Shown: positions 36,500 through 45,582, numbered from the stretch's first letter. The stretch: 64,000 nucleotides of DNA from Flavobacteriales bacterium (GCA_947454525.1 CANGJM010000017.1:1-64000); one strand, 5' to 3'. The notes: generated by a model from the letters alone, not told the origin. Translations and numbers: made by a program.

Positions 36500-37270
36500 T
36501 TATTTCGCTTTAAACGAAGAAATTGCATTTCTAGTGAATTCACTCAATACAAGTCGACCGCTAATTGAAGCGCGATCCATTAATAGTTGATCCCAATGTT
36601 CGGTCCCTTGCCAAAAAACATGCTTCAATTCTGACATTGCCTCTGGGTTCGATTTTAATAATTGTGCAATCAATCGATCGATTTCTGCATCCATCGATTC
36701 GGCATCGTTGAAAATGTCGGTGTATAATCCCTTTTCTTTCGCCCATGCTGCCGAACGCCATTCAGTTGCATTGATGGCTAATTCACTCATCGCTGCTAAT
36801 CCAATTTTGCGTTCAACTGCCGGACCAACAACGAATGGACCGATTCCAACGGCAAGTTCAGATAATTTGACCTCGGCACGAGAAGTGGCAAAACAGTAAT
36901 CAACGGAAGAAGCGATTCCAACACCTCCGCCAACGGCTTTTCCTTGAACTCTTCCAACAATAAATTTCGGACATGTGCGACAAGCGTTGATTACGCGTGC
37001 AAATCCTGAAAAGAACTCATGTCCTGTTTCTAGGTCTTCAATGGAGATTAACTCATCAAAACTGGCTCCGGCGCAAAAGGCACGGTCACCATCTGACTTC
37101 AACAAAATAACACGGACGGATGGATCTTTTCCGAGTTGAGTGATGGTTTCTGCTAATTTTCTTAAAATTTTTCCTGGCAGTGAATTACTCATTGGATGAC
37201 CAAAAGTAATGGTCCCTAATCCATTTGCACCTAACTCAACATCTACAAATCCTTGTTCTCTTGCGTCCAT
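36500..37270 (-). CDS. Enoyl-CoA hydratase/isomerase family protein
   Basis: A 256-residue crotonase-fold protein. The oxyanion-hole segments are seen: DRAFCAGASFDEL (about residue 65) and VQGKAVGGGVGIASSVDY (about 107), with ELAVGIGPFVVGP following. Members hydrate or isomerise acyl-CoA thioesters in the cytoplasm; closest guesses are a PaaG/PaaF-like or methylglutaconyl-CoA hydratase-like protein, but the substrate is not determined. It follows the coiled-coil membrane protein gene by 3 nt, so the two share a message. Confidence 0.88.
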   Translation of the reverse strand: MDAREQGFVDVELGANGLGTITFGHPMSNSLPGKILRKLAETITQLGKDPSVRVILLKSDGDRAFCAGASFDELISIEDLETGHEFFSGFARVINACRTCPKFIVGRVQGKAVGGGVGIASSVDYCFATSRAEVKLSELAVGIGPFVVGPAVERKIGLAAMSELAINATEWRSAAWAKEKGLYTDIFNDAESMDAEIDRLIAQLLKSNPEAMSELKHVFWQGTEHWDQLLMDRASISGRLVLSEFTRNAISSFKAK

Positions 37271-37273
37271 ATG

Positions 37274-38233
37274 TTATTTTAATGAAAAACTATCTGTTCC
37301 GATTAAATTGCCATCACAAAAAATGCTCACTTTATAAGCTCCTTTTTGTAATCCTTCTCCTTTAACACTGTAATAAATGGTTAAATCAATGGCTTCGTTT
37401 TGATAGTCAATTTCTTTTCTCTCCGAATATGCCACGCTTCCATTCTCTGTTTCCAAGATGTAATTTGCTTTCGTTTGAAGCGCTTGTCCATCCGGACCAA
37501 TGACCTGCATGTACACGACTTTCTTACCTGCATTCGTTAAAATGTTTTCTGAAATGGTAAAGCTACTGCGGATTTGAACTGCATTTTTCGCCTTGTCGGT
37601 TGGTTCAGGCATGTTGTTCAATTTCAATCGCAATGCAGTTGATTGAATGTTGTACGCTTGCAACTTGCTTCCTTTTTTTACTTGCTGTTGACTGGTTTCT
37701 GCAGCTTTTCTATATTCATCGCGTTCGGTAGATGTGGTTGTGAGTTTCGCAGATGTCTCAACCAATTCCGTTCCGATTCGAATGTTTAGTGTATTCAGGG
37801 AGTCAATGGTGCGAACATAACTGCGCATGATTCCTCTCAAGGTTTCATTTTCTTTACGAACCTTCATCAGTTCACGGTAGCTTAATTTTCCGCTTTCTAC
37901 TTTTTTCAATAAGTCGTTGATGCGGTCTTTTTGTTTGTTTAAACTGTCGGCTTTTGTCGCATCCATTTCAATCAACTTGTCGTAGTTGTCAAGCATGTTT
38001 CGAAAGTCCTTTTTCAGGTCTTTAGAAAGATCTCCAACGTTTACGTATCCACCAAGCATTTCTTCCATGCTCGCCATGTCATTTGTTAACTGCGCATTTT
38101 CATTTCGACATTCGTTGAGTTTGGATCGTTGCGACGACCAAGCGTATGCCAATGAAGCGATGCCAATAAGCAAAATAAAAATAAATCCAAGGTATAATCC
38201 GTTTGAATTTTTTGGTGTTTGTTGATCTTCCAT
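37274..38233 (-). CDS. Membrane-anchored coiled-coil protein
   Basis: A 319-residue protein from the ATG at 38233. One membrane anchor (LGFIFILLIGIASLAYAW, residues about 13-30) is followed by long coiled-coil segments (about 35-165, rich in Leu/Lys/Glu) and a beta-rich C-terminal domain (SFTISENILTNAGKKVVYMQ, ending in DSFSLK). This arrangement is common in Bacteroidota proteins of unknown function. The periplasmic domain may scaffold envelope proteins. It lies 3 nt before the crotonase gene; no functional link is obvious. Confidence 0.7.
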   Translation of the reverse strand: MEDQQTPKNSNGLYLGFIFILLIGIASLAYAWSSQRSKLNECRNENAQLTNDMASMEEMLGGYVNVGDLSKDLKKDFRNMLDNYDKLIEMDATKADSLNKQKDRINDLLKKVESGKLSYRELMKVRKENETLRGIMRSYVRTIDSLNTLNIRIGTELVETSAKLTTTSTERDEYRKAAETSQQQVKKGSKLQAYNIQSTALRLKLNNMPEPTDKAKNAVQIRSSFTISENILTNAGKKVVYMQVIGPDGQALQTKANYILETENGSVAYSERKEIDYQNEAIDLTIYYSVKGEGLQKGAYKVSIFCDGNLIGTDSFSLK

Positions 38234-38272
38234 GTTAGAAATTTTAATCAAAATTACGACAAATCTTCTTTC

Positions 38273-39706
38273 TTAAGTTCTATTTTTCTGCTGAATACTT
38301 ACATACTTCTGAAAACGTTGGATGCTGTCCGGTCCCACTGCGGTGAATCGGACATCACTGCTTGCTGGAAATGGTCCGCCATGATGCATGGTTTCTGTTA
38401 CTCGGACTCCCGTTGGCACATCATTTAGAATGATTCTCCCCACTTTTCTGGAAAGCATTTCGATGCAATCCGTCACTAAATTCGTGTGTGTTTCGTAAAA
38501 AATACTTCCCGTTAACTGTCCGGATAAAGCTTCGAGTCCGGTAAGTAGTTCTTCTTTACTGTTGTAGATAACCAAGAGACTAAATGGACCAAAAACTTCT
38601 TCTTGTAAGCGTTGGTATTCGATGAAGGTCTTCACATCCGTTTCTGCAAGTGCCCATCGACCTTCAATTCCATTTTGCGGAAAGGAAGAGCTGGTGAATT
38701 TCACACCTGAAATGGAGGCTATTTCTGTTTTACCGTTTTCAAAATTGCCATGAATGTTCGGATGTAACATCGGGACAGCAATCGTTTCTGCGATAGTTTG
38801 TTTCAATCGTTCCGTGAAATGCTCACCTGTTTGTCCGTGTGGAATAAAGATCAATCCTGGTTTCGTGCAAAATTGACCGGCATCGTTGCAAATGGAAAGG
38901 GCTAATTTTTCTGCAACCGTCTTTTGTTGTTCGTGTGAAAGGTTTTCGTCAATCACCACGGGATTAACGCTGCCCATTTCCGCAAAAACAGGAATGGGAT
39001 TCTTCCTCGAATACGCTAAATCCATGAGTGCTTTTCCTCCTTTAAAGCTGCCAGTAAATCCAATGGCTTGAATGCGTTCATCGAGACAAAGTCTTTGTGC
39101 ATGCTGAAATCCATCATCCAGTACATGTGTGAAAACTCCTTCGGGAAGGTTGACTGTTTTTCTTGCTTCCTCGATGCATTCGGCAACTTGGACACTTGTT
39201 CCTGCGTGCATGGCATGAGCCTTGACGAGCACACAACATCCAGCGGCGAACGCAGCGATCGTATCACCGCCCGCAGTGGAATAGGCCAGAGGGAAATTAC
39301 TTGAACCCAAAACTAAAACGGGTCCAAGTGGGAGCGTTACTTTTTGTATGCGAATCGAATCACTCGGAAACTCCTCAGTTTTTTCAAATATGTATTGATT
39401 TCGGAGATACTGTTCGAAAAGTTGAATGGTCGTTAAGGTTCTCTTCCATTCTGTTTCAAAACGTGGGTTTGAAAGTCCACTTTCCTTTAGGTAAAACGTT
39501 TTGATGTGCTCTTTACGCTGTTCCAATGAGGCGTGAATAGCCATTAGAAAGTCAGCGCGAGCTTCCGCGGAAAGTTTACCGTAGATGGATTGAGCCAAAG
39601 AAAGAGTGTTCAATTTCTCGGCAAGAGCTACTTCAGAAGTGGGAAAATATTCCTCTGTGTTCCAGGTGTTCTGGGACGGATTGAAGGTTCGAAAACCTGT
39701 TAACAT
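38273..39706 (-). CDS. Aldehyde dehydrogenase, NADP-type (alpha-ketoglutaric-semialdehyde-like)
   Basis: A 477-residue ALDH. Catalytic Cys280 lies in NDAGQFCTKPG, general base Glu243 in FAEMGSVNPVVI, and the nucleotide loop GFTGSFKGGKAL is at about 216-227. The FAEMGSVNP and GQFCTKPG forms are typical of the NADP-dependent ALDH group that includes alpha-ketoglutaric semialdehyde dehydrogenases and long-chain fatty-aldehyde enzymes. The substrate is uncertain. It follows purS by 1 nt, so translation may be coupled. Confidence 0.88.
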   Translation of the reverse strand: MLTGFRTFNPSQNTWNTEEYFPTSEVALAEKLNTLSLAQSIYGKLSAEARADFLMAIHASLEQRKEHIKTFYLKESGLSNPRFETEWKRTLTTIQLFEQYLRNQYIFEKTEEFPSDSIRIQKVTLPLGPVLVLGSSNFPLAYSTAGGDTIAAFAAGCCVLVKAHAMHAGTSVQVAECIEEARKTVNLPEGVFTHVLDDGFQHAQRLCLDERIQAIGFTGSFKGGKALMDLAYSRKNPIPVFAEMGSVNPVVIDENLSHEQQKTVAEKLALSICNDAGQFCTKPGLIFIPHGQTGEHFTERLKQTIAETIAVPMLHPNIHGNFENGKTEIASISGVKFTSSSFPQNGIEGRWALAETDVKTFIEYQRLQEEVFGPFSLLVIYNSKEELLTGLEALSGQLTGSIFYETHTNLVTDCIEMLSRKVGRIILNDVPTGVRVTETMHHGGPFPASSDVRFTAVGPDSIQRFQKYVSIQQKNRT

Positions 39707-39707
39707 G

Positions 39708-39959
39708 TTACGCTTCAGTAACCGTAAAGTGGAAGCTTTCCATGATTTGGTTTGCCAACATTTTTTGACAAGCCAAGGTTACTTTTTCTTCTGCTGCAGC
39801 TTTTGAATCAGCTTCAACAAATAAGCGAATGTGTTTTCCGATGCGCACACCTTCAATTTCGGATAATCCGATATTTTTCATAGAATGAGATACTGCTTTC
39901 CCTTGTGGGTCAAGAAGTGCGTCTAGTGGCATTACATCAATTTCAGCTTTGAATTTCAT
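39708..39959 (-). CDS. purS: FGAM synthase subunit PurS
   Basis: PurS is the small subunit that joins PurQ and PurL into the FGAM synthase complex. The 83-residue protein from the ATG at 39959 (MKFKAEIDVMPLDALLDPQGKA, split) has the family pattern: LLDPQGKAVSHSMKNIGLSEI, VRIGKHIRLFVEA and a C-terminal MLANQIMESFHFTV. An upstream longer reading exists but would run further into pssA. The start overlaps the pssA stop by 17 nt, and the ALDH gene follows 1 nt after. PurQ is 30 kb away; PurL is not in the window. Confidence 0.9.
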   Translation of the reverse strand: MKFKAEIDVMPLDALLDPQGKAVSHSMKNIGLSEIEGVRIGKHIRLFVEADSKAAAEEKVTLACQKMLANQIMESFHFTVTEA

Positions 39960-40791
39960 GTTTTTTTCTTTGATTGTGTTCAATGATAGATAAAATCAGG
40001 TACAAAATTACAATTATTGGTATCGACCAAACAAAGAAAAGTGGAATACTTATCAACGAAATGATAACAAGCAGGTAGCGATAGGTATTTTCACGCCATC
40101 CCCAGGACTTAAATTTCAAGGCAATTAATGGGAGCGGTGCAATCATTAAGGTAGAGAACAATACGGAAATCGCCGCCAAGGTGTAGCAGTCAAAAAGTCC
40201 GTAGATGAATTCGTTTTGATGCCCCCAGTTTTCTTTCTGATACCAGAAGTACAGCGGAAAAAACAAAAAGAACAGCGTGCTCAATGGTGTTGGTACTCCA
40301 ATGAATTTGTCGCTTTGGTTCGTATCGATGTTGAATTTTGCAAGGCGAAACATCGAGAAAAATGGAATGATCAAGGCGGTGAAAGGAAGGAATTTAATCG
40401 ATGCGTTGAAGGAGTTATTGACATCATAAGACAACGATGCAAACCAAGCCATGATTTGATTAAAGACAAAGTATTTCTGTGTATCGGCTACTGAATTGGT
40501 CAGTTTCAAATCAATCAAGGCACTGTAATCTACACCGAGAACAATCATCACCATCATGAAAATTCCGGGAGCTACACCAAAGGAAACAACATCAGCCAGT
40601 GAATCCAGTTGCTTACCAAGTTCTCCACTTGTTTTCGTTAACCTTGCAACAAAACCATCCGCAAAATCCGCCGCAACGGAAAAGAATAAAAAGAGGGCTG
40701 CTAAGTCCAATCTTCCACTTAAAGTGAAAATAATAGATACGATGCCGCAGCATAAATTCGTAGCAGTTAGTAAATTCGCAAGTCCAAACAT
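39943..40791 (-). CDS. pssA: CDP-diacylglycerol-serine O-phosphatidyltransferase
   Basis: An integral membrane enzyme making phosphatidylserine from CDP-diacylglycerol and serine. The CDP-alcohol phosphatidyltransferase motif is complete: D-F-A-D-G-F-V-A-R, then G...K-Q-L-D-S-L-A-D (about residues 41-66), flanked by several transmembrane helices (about seven to eight in all). I use the ATG at 40791 (282 residues), as the longer reading adds 26 residues unlike the family. It ends overlapping purS by 17 nt. The C-terminus is basic (HNQRKKHEIQS). Confidence 0.92.
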   Translation of the reverse strand: MFGLANLLTATNLCCGIVSIIFTLSGRLDLAALFLFFSVAADFADGFVARLTKTSGELGKQLDSLADVVSFGVAPGIFMMVMIVLGVDYSALIDLKLTNSVADTQKYFVFNQIMAWFASLSYDVNNSFNASIKFLPFTALIIPFFSMFRLAKFNIDTNQSDKFIGVPTPLSTLFFLFFPLYFWYQKENWGHQNEFIYGLFDCYTLAAISVLFSTLMIAPLPLIALKFKSWGWRENTYRYLLVIISLISIPLFFVWSIPIIVILYLILSIIEHNQRKKHEIQS

Positions 40792-40898
40792 GATCGTTAT
40801 TTGGGGTAAATTTAGAATAAATCTGAAATTTGTTCTGAAATTATTGCTTGATTTGTACGAATGACACAATTTTTACAGAAAAAACAAGTTATTGTCAC

Positions 40899-41987
40899 AT
40901 GAATACATTCCGTTTTAGCATTTTATTGTGCTGTTTTCTTTCTTCCTTCGGCTGGTCACAAGGTGATTTAGCTCCCAAATATTCCAATGAATTTTTATCC
41001 CTCGGTGTTGGAGCAGATGCATTTTCCATGGGGAATGCAGTGGTGGCTAGCACGGAAGGAGTGAATGCGAGTTATTGGAATCCGGCAGGACTCATTCAAC
41101 AATCCACAAAAATGGAGGCGAGTTTAATGCACTCCGAGTATTTTGCTGGAATCGCGAAATACGATCATGCAGCCTACAGTTATAAATTGGATGAAGACCA
41201 TGTGTTAGGATTCTCTTTTATTCGCTTCGGTGTAGATGACATTCCAAACACAACTCAATTGATTGACAACAACGGGGTGATTAACTACGACAACGTCCAA
41301 CTATTCACAGCTGCAGATTATGCGTTCATTGGTTCTTATGCCAAACGGATGAAAATTAAAGGGATGAGTGTCGGTGCAAATGCAAAAGTGATTTACAGAA
41401 ACATTGGCGACTTTGCTCATTCATGGGGATTTGGTTTGGATGCTGGATGGCAATATCAATTACCAAAACATTGGAAGTTCGGTGTCATGGCTCGTGATGT
41501 GACGTCCACGTTTAACGCTTGGGTTTTTGACTTGAGTCCAGAGATGCAAAGTGTCTTTCAAGCAACGCAAAATGAATTGCCGAAAAACGGGGTTGAATTA
41601 ACCTTGCCGCGCTTCATTTTTGCCGCTTCTGGTAACGTGAATTTGGGTAAAAAGGGTTTGAATTTAGCTGCGGAAATCGATGTGGACATGACGACAGATG
41701 GTAAAAGAAATGTCTTGCTTAAATCCAATTTCGCTTCATTTGATCCGCACATGGGAATTTGTTTGAGCTATAAAAACCTAGTGAAAGTTCGCGGTGGCGT
41801 TTCCAATATCCAACAATTTACGAATTTCGATCAATCGACGTATTGGGGTGTTCAACCAAATCTAGGAGTTGGTGTTCAATTAAAAAACATGCAATTGGAT
41901 TACGCTTTTACGCGTTTGGGTGATGTGAAAACAAGCTATTACACACATGTTTTCGCACTTCGTTTTCAGTTCGGAAAATCAAATTAG
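40899..41987 (+). CDS. PorV/PorQ-family outer-membrane protein (PorV2-like)
   Basis: A 362-residue protein from the ATG at 40899, with signal peptide LCCFLSSFGWSQ. It then shows FLSLGVGADAFSMGNAVVASTEGVNASYWNPAGL, split here as a motif block, which is the N-terminal hallmark of the PorV/PorQ family of FadL-fold barrels that act with the type IX secretion system. The 14-stranded barrel pattern continues to the end (HVFALRFQFGKSN, terminal aromatic strand). Distinguishing PorV from PorQ or the PorV2 paralogue is uncertain, because no other Por/Spr core genes lie next to it. It converges with the PP2C gene; the stops share TTAG. Confidence 0.85.
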   Translation: MNTFRFSILLCCFLSSFGWSQGDLAPKYSNEFLSLGVGADAFSMGNAVVASTEGVNASYWNPAGLIQQSTKMEASLMHSEYFAGIAKYDHAAYSYKLDEDHVLGFSFIRFGVDDIPNTTQLIDNNGVINYDNVQLFTAADYAFIGSYAKRMKIKGMSVGANAKVIYRNIGDFAHSWGFGLDAGWQYQLPKHWKFGVMARDVTSTFNAWVFDLSPEMQSVFQATQNELPKNGVELTLPRFIFAASGNVNLGKKGLNLAAEIDVDMTTDGKRNVLLKSNFASFDPHMGICLSYKNLVKVRGGVSNIQQFTNFDQSTYWGVQPNLGVGVQLKNMQLDYAFTRLGDVKTSYYTHVFALRFQFGKSN

Positions 41988-43207
41988 AAAAACTTACAGC
42001 TAAAAATAGCCGTGTCGTCCACATAGTTTAAGGGACCTTTCCAATCTTCCAATTTAGAAAAGATGATGTTGTTCATGTCCTCCATTTTTAGTGGTGAATA
42101 GGCCTGCACATTTTTAATCAATTGTTCGACGCTAAACTGTTCTCCACTTTCGTTTTCTAATTCAACGACTCCGTCCGTAAACAATACAAAAGTCGTATTG
42201 GGATTCAAGACTAATTTCCCGACTTTAATGCTCGGTAGTTCATCCAACATTCCAAGTCCGATACAGCCATCTTTTAACATCGTCACTTTTCTTCCGTTCA
42301 GAAGAATAGGGTGATTGTGTCCCGCGTTGACATACGTCATTTTGCGTGTATATGCGTTGTAATGTGCGAGGAAAAAGGTGATGAATTTCTCTCCTTTTGC
42401 ACTTTTCATGACGAGTTTATTCAATTCCTCCATCAAAAAGGACATCTCAAATCGTTGGTACTTGAATAGGGTGCGGATGGTGGCTTGGAAATTCGCCATC
42501 AGCATGGCAGCACTTATTCCTTTTCCGCTCACATCTCCGATGCAAATGATGTACTCTTCGTCGCCTAAAGGAATGAAGTCGTAGTAGTCACCACCGATAG
42601 CATGACGCGGAATATACCGTCCCGAAAGGTCCATTTTTCGATTCGATGGAAGTTCGGATGGGAAAAGCATTTTCTGCATCTCAGAAGCAACCTCTAGCTC
42701 TTTGGAAATGCGTTCTTTGATGATGTGTTGTTTTACCAAGCGGTTATTTTCGACCGCAACAGCGATGATGTTTGCTAACGTTTGCGCAAAGGAAAAATGT
42801 GCGGGTTCAAGAAGTTCCGTTTTGCCCACTGTGGAAATCATGAGGTAGGCAAGGGGCTTTCCTTGGTGACTAACAGGAATAACTGCTTGAAAGTCGCTCA
42901 GTAAATTTGAATTGGATGATTCAACCAGTGTGATTTCTTTGAATCGGTAGAGTTCAGAATGAATCAAGTCTAAGTCTACACGTCCTTTGTAGCCAACTTT
43001 GACCGGACAATGCCATTCTTCTTCCTTGATGAAGAGTACAAAACGACTAAAACTTAATTGTTCCTTCAGGATAAAGGAGAATATTTTGAACAAGGATTCA
43101 ACGGGAAGATTGGAATTAATCGCATTCGTAATCTCGAGCAAGGAATGAAGACGGTTGTCTTTCATCTCTAATTGCGACAGTAGTTCGTTTCCGCTTGTGA
43201 ATCTCAT
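41984..43207 (-). CDS. GAF-PP2C (RsbU/SpoIIE-type) serine phosphatase
   Basis: A 407-residue protein with an N-terminal GAF-like domain (about residues 25-160) and a C-terminal SpoIIE/RsbU-type PP2C phosphatase domain (about 190-407). Metal-binding motifs are clear: AIGGDYYDFIPL, CIGDVSGKGISAAMLMAN, FITFFLAHYN, YVNAGHNHPIL and FVLFTDGVVELE. In other bacteria such enzymes control partner-switching pathways through anti-sigma antagonists; no antagonist or kinase gene lies beside it. Its start overlaps the lpxD-like stop by 4 nt, so it is translated from the same message. Confidence 0.9.
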   Translation of the reverse strand: MRFTSGNELLSQLEMKDNRLHSLLEITNAINSNLPVESLFKIFSFILKEQLSFSRFVLFIKEEEWHCPVKVGYKGRVDLDLIHSELYRFKEITLVESSNSNLLSDFQAVIPVSHQGKPLAYLMISTVGKTELLEPAHFSFAQTLANIIAVAVENNRLVKQHIIKERISKELEVASEMQKMLFPSELPSNRKMDLSGRYIPRHAIGGDYYDFIPLGDEEYIICIGDVSGKGISAAMLMANFQATIRTLFKYQRFEMSFLMEELNKLVMKSAKGEKFITFFLAHYNAYTRKMTYVNAGHNHPILLNGRKVTMLKDGCIGLGMLDELPSIKVGKLVLNPNTTFVLFTDGVVELENESGEQFSVEQLIKNVQAYSPLKMEDMNNIIFSKLEDWKGPLNYVDDTAIFSCKFF

Positions 43208-44109
43208 CGCTCTATATTGGCTTGATTTCGCAAATACGCGAGTTCCTTGAATTTATTTTTAACGGGTCCGGCTGGTGTTCCGAAAAATTCTGCTCCTTCA
43301 GGAACGTCTTTCGTTAAGCCTGATTGGCCCAAAATCGTTGCGTTCTTTCCTACTTTCACACCGCTCGCCATTCCGACTTGTCCCCAAATCGTTGCGTTGT
43401 TTTCAATGTGAACGCAGCCTGAAATCCCACATCCTGCAGCAATCAATACGTTTGCGCCGATTTGTGTATCGTGTCCTACATGGACTTGATTATCGATTTT
43501 CGTTCCATGACCGATTCGTGTATTCCCTGAAACACCGCGATCAACCGTGCAAAGTGCACCAATTTCCACGTTCGATTCAATGTGAACGGCTCCACACGAG
43601 ATTAAACGATCGTAGTTACTTCCTTTTTTCTTGTAGTAAAAGGCGTCAAATCCTATCACGGTATTTGTACCAATGATCACATTGTCTTCGATGTGTGTGT
43701 GGTCGGCAATGTATACTCCGGGATAAAGAATGCATTGTGCACCAATGTGCACATTTTCCCCTAGAAAAACATTTGGATAAATAACTGTGGATGGATGCAC
43801 AACTGCTTCGCTAGATTCTAATTGCGCGCTAAAATGCGTGATAAGAAAATTAAAGGCATCGAAAGGGTGGGGGTGAATTAACAATGATTTCTGTGTCGGA
43901 CAAGGAACATCTTGATCAATTAATACCACGCTTGCTGCCGATTCGAGTGCTTTTTGATAATATTTTGGATGGTCAACAAATACGATGTCGCCAAGCTCTA
44001 CCATGTGAATCTCGTTGATTCCGGTAACGATTTGCGTTAAATTACCCTTAACTTTGCAGTCGAGCAAAGAGGCGAGGGCTTTAATATCTTGTGGTTTTGT
44101 AAATTTCAT
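43204..44109 (-). CDS. lpxD: LpxD-like UDP-3-O-acylglucosamine N-acyltransferase
   Basis: A 301-residue left-handed beta-helix acyltransferase, with hexapeptide repeats from about residue 100 on (IYPNVFLGENVHIGAQCILYPG as an example, split). The active-site-type segment IDNQVHVGHDTQIG contains the expected catalytic His. The N-terminal uridine-binding-like domain is shorter than in the canonical 340-residue LpxD, so this may be the second, shorter LpxD paralogue seen in Flavobacteriia. It would act in lipid A synthesis in the cytoplasm. Confidence 0.83.
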   Translation of the reverse strand: MKFTKPQDIKALASLLDCKVKGNLTQIVTGINEIHMVELGDIVFVDHPKYYQKALESAASVVLIDQDVPCPTQKSLLIHPHPFDAFNFLITHFSAQLESSEAVVHPSTVIYPNVFLGENVHIGAQCILYPGVYIADHTHIEDNVIIGTNTVIGFDAFYYKKKGSNYDRLISCGAVHIESNVEIGALCTVDRGVSGNTRIGHGTKIDNQVHVGHDTQIGANVLIAAGCGISGCVHIENNATIWGQVGMASGVKVGKNATILGQSGLTKDVPEGAEFFGTPAGPVKNKFKELAYLRNQANIER

Positions 44110-44226
44110 CCAATTATTCTGGACAAATGTACATGCTGAAAGACAAGTGAAATCGGTGATTTCGAGTATTTATCCCCTGCGAATTGTTCAAATGATAGAA
44201 AAATGAAAGGATTTTTGTGTTTTTTC

Positions 44227-44256
44227 TTGTTTATCAAAAAGAAATAGCTAAATTTG
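44227..44256 (+). promoter_or_regulatory. Promoter of ribosomal L31
   Basis: TTG (44227-44229) and TAAATTTG (44249-44256) are 19 nt apart and match the Bacteroidota consensus. The ATG follows 32 nt later. Confidence 0.65.
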
Positions 44257-44288
44257 CAATCCATTTTCGAATAAGAAACTCAGTTCAA

Positions 44289-44543
44289 ATGAAAAAAGAT
44301 ATACACCCAGAAGATTACAGACTTGTTGTATTTAAAGACATGTCGAATGAATATATGTTTTTGTGCCCATCATGTGCCACAACGAAAGAAACCATTCAAT
44401 GGGAAGATGGAAACGAGTATCCGTTGTTTAAATTGGATATCTCTCACAAATCTCACCCGTTCTTCACTGGTATTGCACAGTTCGTGGATACTGCAGGACG
44501 TATTGATAAATTCAAAAACCGTTACGGACGTCACCTTAAATAA
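44289..44543 (+). CDS. rpmE2: Ribosomal protein L31 type B
   Basis: An 84-residue L31 of the type B form (MKKDIHPEDYRLVVFKDMS, split; WEDGNEYPLFKLDISHKSHPFFTG near the middle and a basic C-terminal FKNRYGRHLK). The longer frame starting upstream would include the promoter, so the ATG at 44289 is the start. A CPSC pair near residue 26 is unusual for type B, which mostly lacks cysteines. It is monocistronic with its own promoter and terminator. Confidence 0.94.
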   Translation: MKKDIHPEDYRLVVFKDMSNEYMFLCPSCATTKETIQWEDGNEYPLFKLDISHKSHPFFTGIAQFVDTAGRIDKFKNRYGRHLK

Positions 44544-44565
44544 TAGGTTGACACAACATACTTTG

Positions 44566-44592
44566 AAGCCATCATTCGTGATGGCTTTTTTT
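44566..44592 (+). terminator. Terminator of rpmE2
   Basis: Stem AAGCCATCA/TGATGGCTT (44566-44574 and 44579-44587) with TTCG tetraloop followed by a T run to 44592. Confidence 0.92.
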
Positions 44593-44619
44593 GTACCTTC
44601 TATTTTGTAAAGAAATGGT

Positions 44620-45582
44620 TTAATTACTGAATTTTGCTGTGGCTCTTTTCAAGCGATCGTTCATCGTTTTTCCGAGTCCATCACTTGGGAATGCCTCAAT
44701 GAAAATCCGTTGAAAACATTTTTGGTCCATGTCGTGAAGCGCAGCGTATAAGTTTTTCGCCGCTTCGTTCATGTCGCCATCCTCACTCAAGTAAAAATGC
44801 TGAGTCGATTTCCCAAAATGATTGTTTTTAGAGAAAAGGATGAATCCGTCTGAATCCGTGTATGCATTTTGTTCTGACTCCATGAAGTACAAGGGAGTTT
44901 CCGTCGCATAATGGTATTTGACCATTCCACTTGTTCGAACGCCGTGATGCAATTCGTTTTTTACTTCCGGTTCATAAGCTAAAGATTCCGTTAGTGCTTC
45001 TAACGGTATTCCTCCGAGTCGGTAAACAATCACTTTCCCGTCTGCTAGTCCAACAATGGTTGACTCGAGTCCAGTCTGACAAGCGCCACCGTCCAGGATG
45101 TATGGAATGCGTCCTTCTAGTTGATGCTGGACATGTTCTGCAGTTGTAGGACTAATTCCACCGTAGCGATTTGCACTTGGAGCGGCAATTGGAAAATCGA
45201 TGGAACGCAATAAAGCGAGTGTCATCTCGTGTTCAGGTACACGCACGGCTACCGTTTCTTGTCCGGCTGTAATCAGCGAAGGAACCAAGGAGCTTTTGGG
45301 TAAAATAAAGGTGATTGGACCTGGACTAAAACGTTTTGCTAATGTCAATAAGGTTTCTGGAAATTCAGCAACATAGGGATAAATGGAATCGATGCTGGCA
45401 AAATGTAAAATCAAGGGATTCGACGTTGGCCGTCCCTTGGCTTCAAAAATCTTTAGAACAGCATCTTCGTTTGTTGCATCAGCAGCCAATCCATACACTG
45501 TTTCGGTTGGGATGGCAACTGTTTCTCCATCTTTTAAGAAGGAAATCGCACGTTCAATATCTTGTCCAATCGCTGTATTCAC
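44620..45582 (-). CDS. Threonylcarbamoyl-AMP synthase (Sua5 type)
   Basis: Forms threonylcarbamoyl-AMP for t6A37 modification of ANN-decoding tRNAs. The N-terminal YrdC domain shows AIPTETVYGLAADATNEDAV, FEAKGRPTSNPLI and APSANRYGGISPTTAEHV; the C-terminal Sua5 domain follows after about residue 210 (MVKYHYATETPLYFM). The likely start is a GTG at 45582, where family homology begins (VNTAIGQDIERAI); another GTG at 45636 would lengthen it by 18 residues. A TACCTTTG on this strand sits at 45587-45594, only 4 nt before that GTG, so a leaderless message or a later-acting promoter cannot be excluded. Confidence 0.9.
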   Translation of the reverse strand: MNTAIGQDIERAISFLKDGETVAIPTETVYGLAADATNEDAVLKIFEAKGRPTSNPLILHFASIDSIYPYVAEFPETLLTLAKRFSPGPITFILPKSSLVPSLITAGQETVAVRVPEHEMTLALLRSIDFPIAAPSANRYGGISPTTAEHVQHQLEGRIPYILDGGACQTGLESTIVGLADGKVIVYRLGGIPLEALTESLAYEPEVKNELHHGVRTSGMVKYHYATETPLYFMESEQNAYTDSDGFILFSKNNHFGKSTQHFYLSEDGDMNEAAKNLYAALHDMDQKCFQRIFIEAFPSDGLGKTMNDRLKRATAKFSN

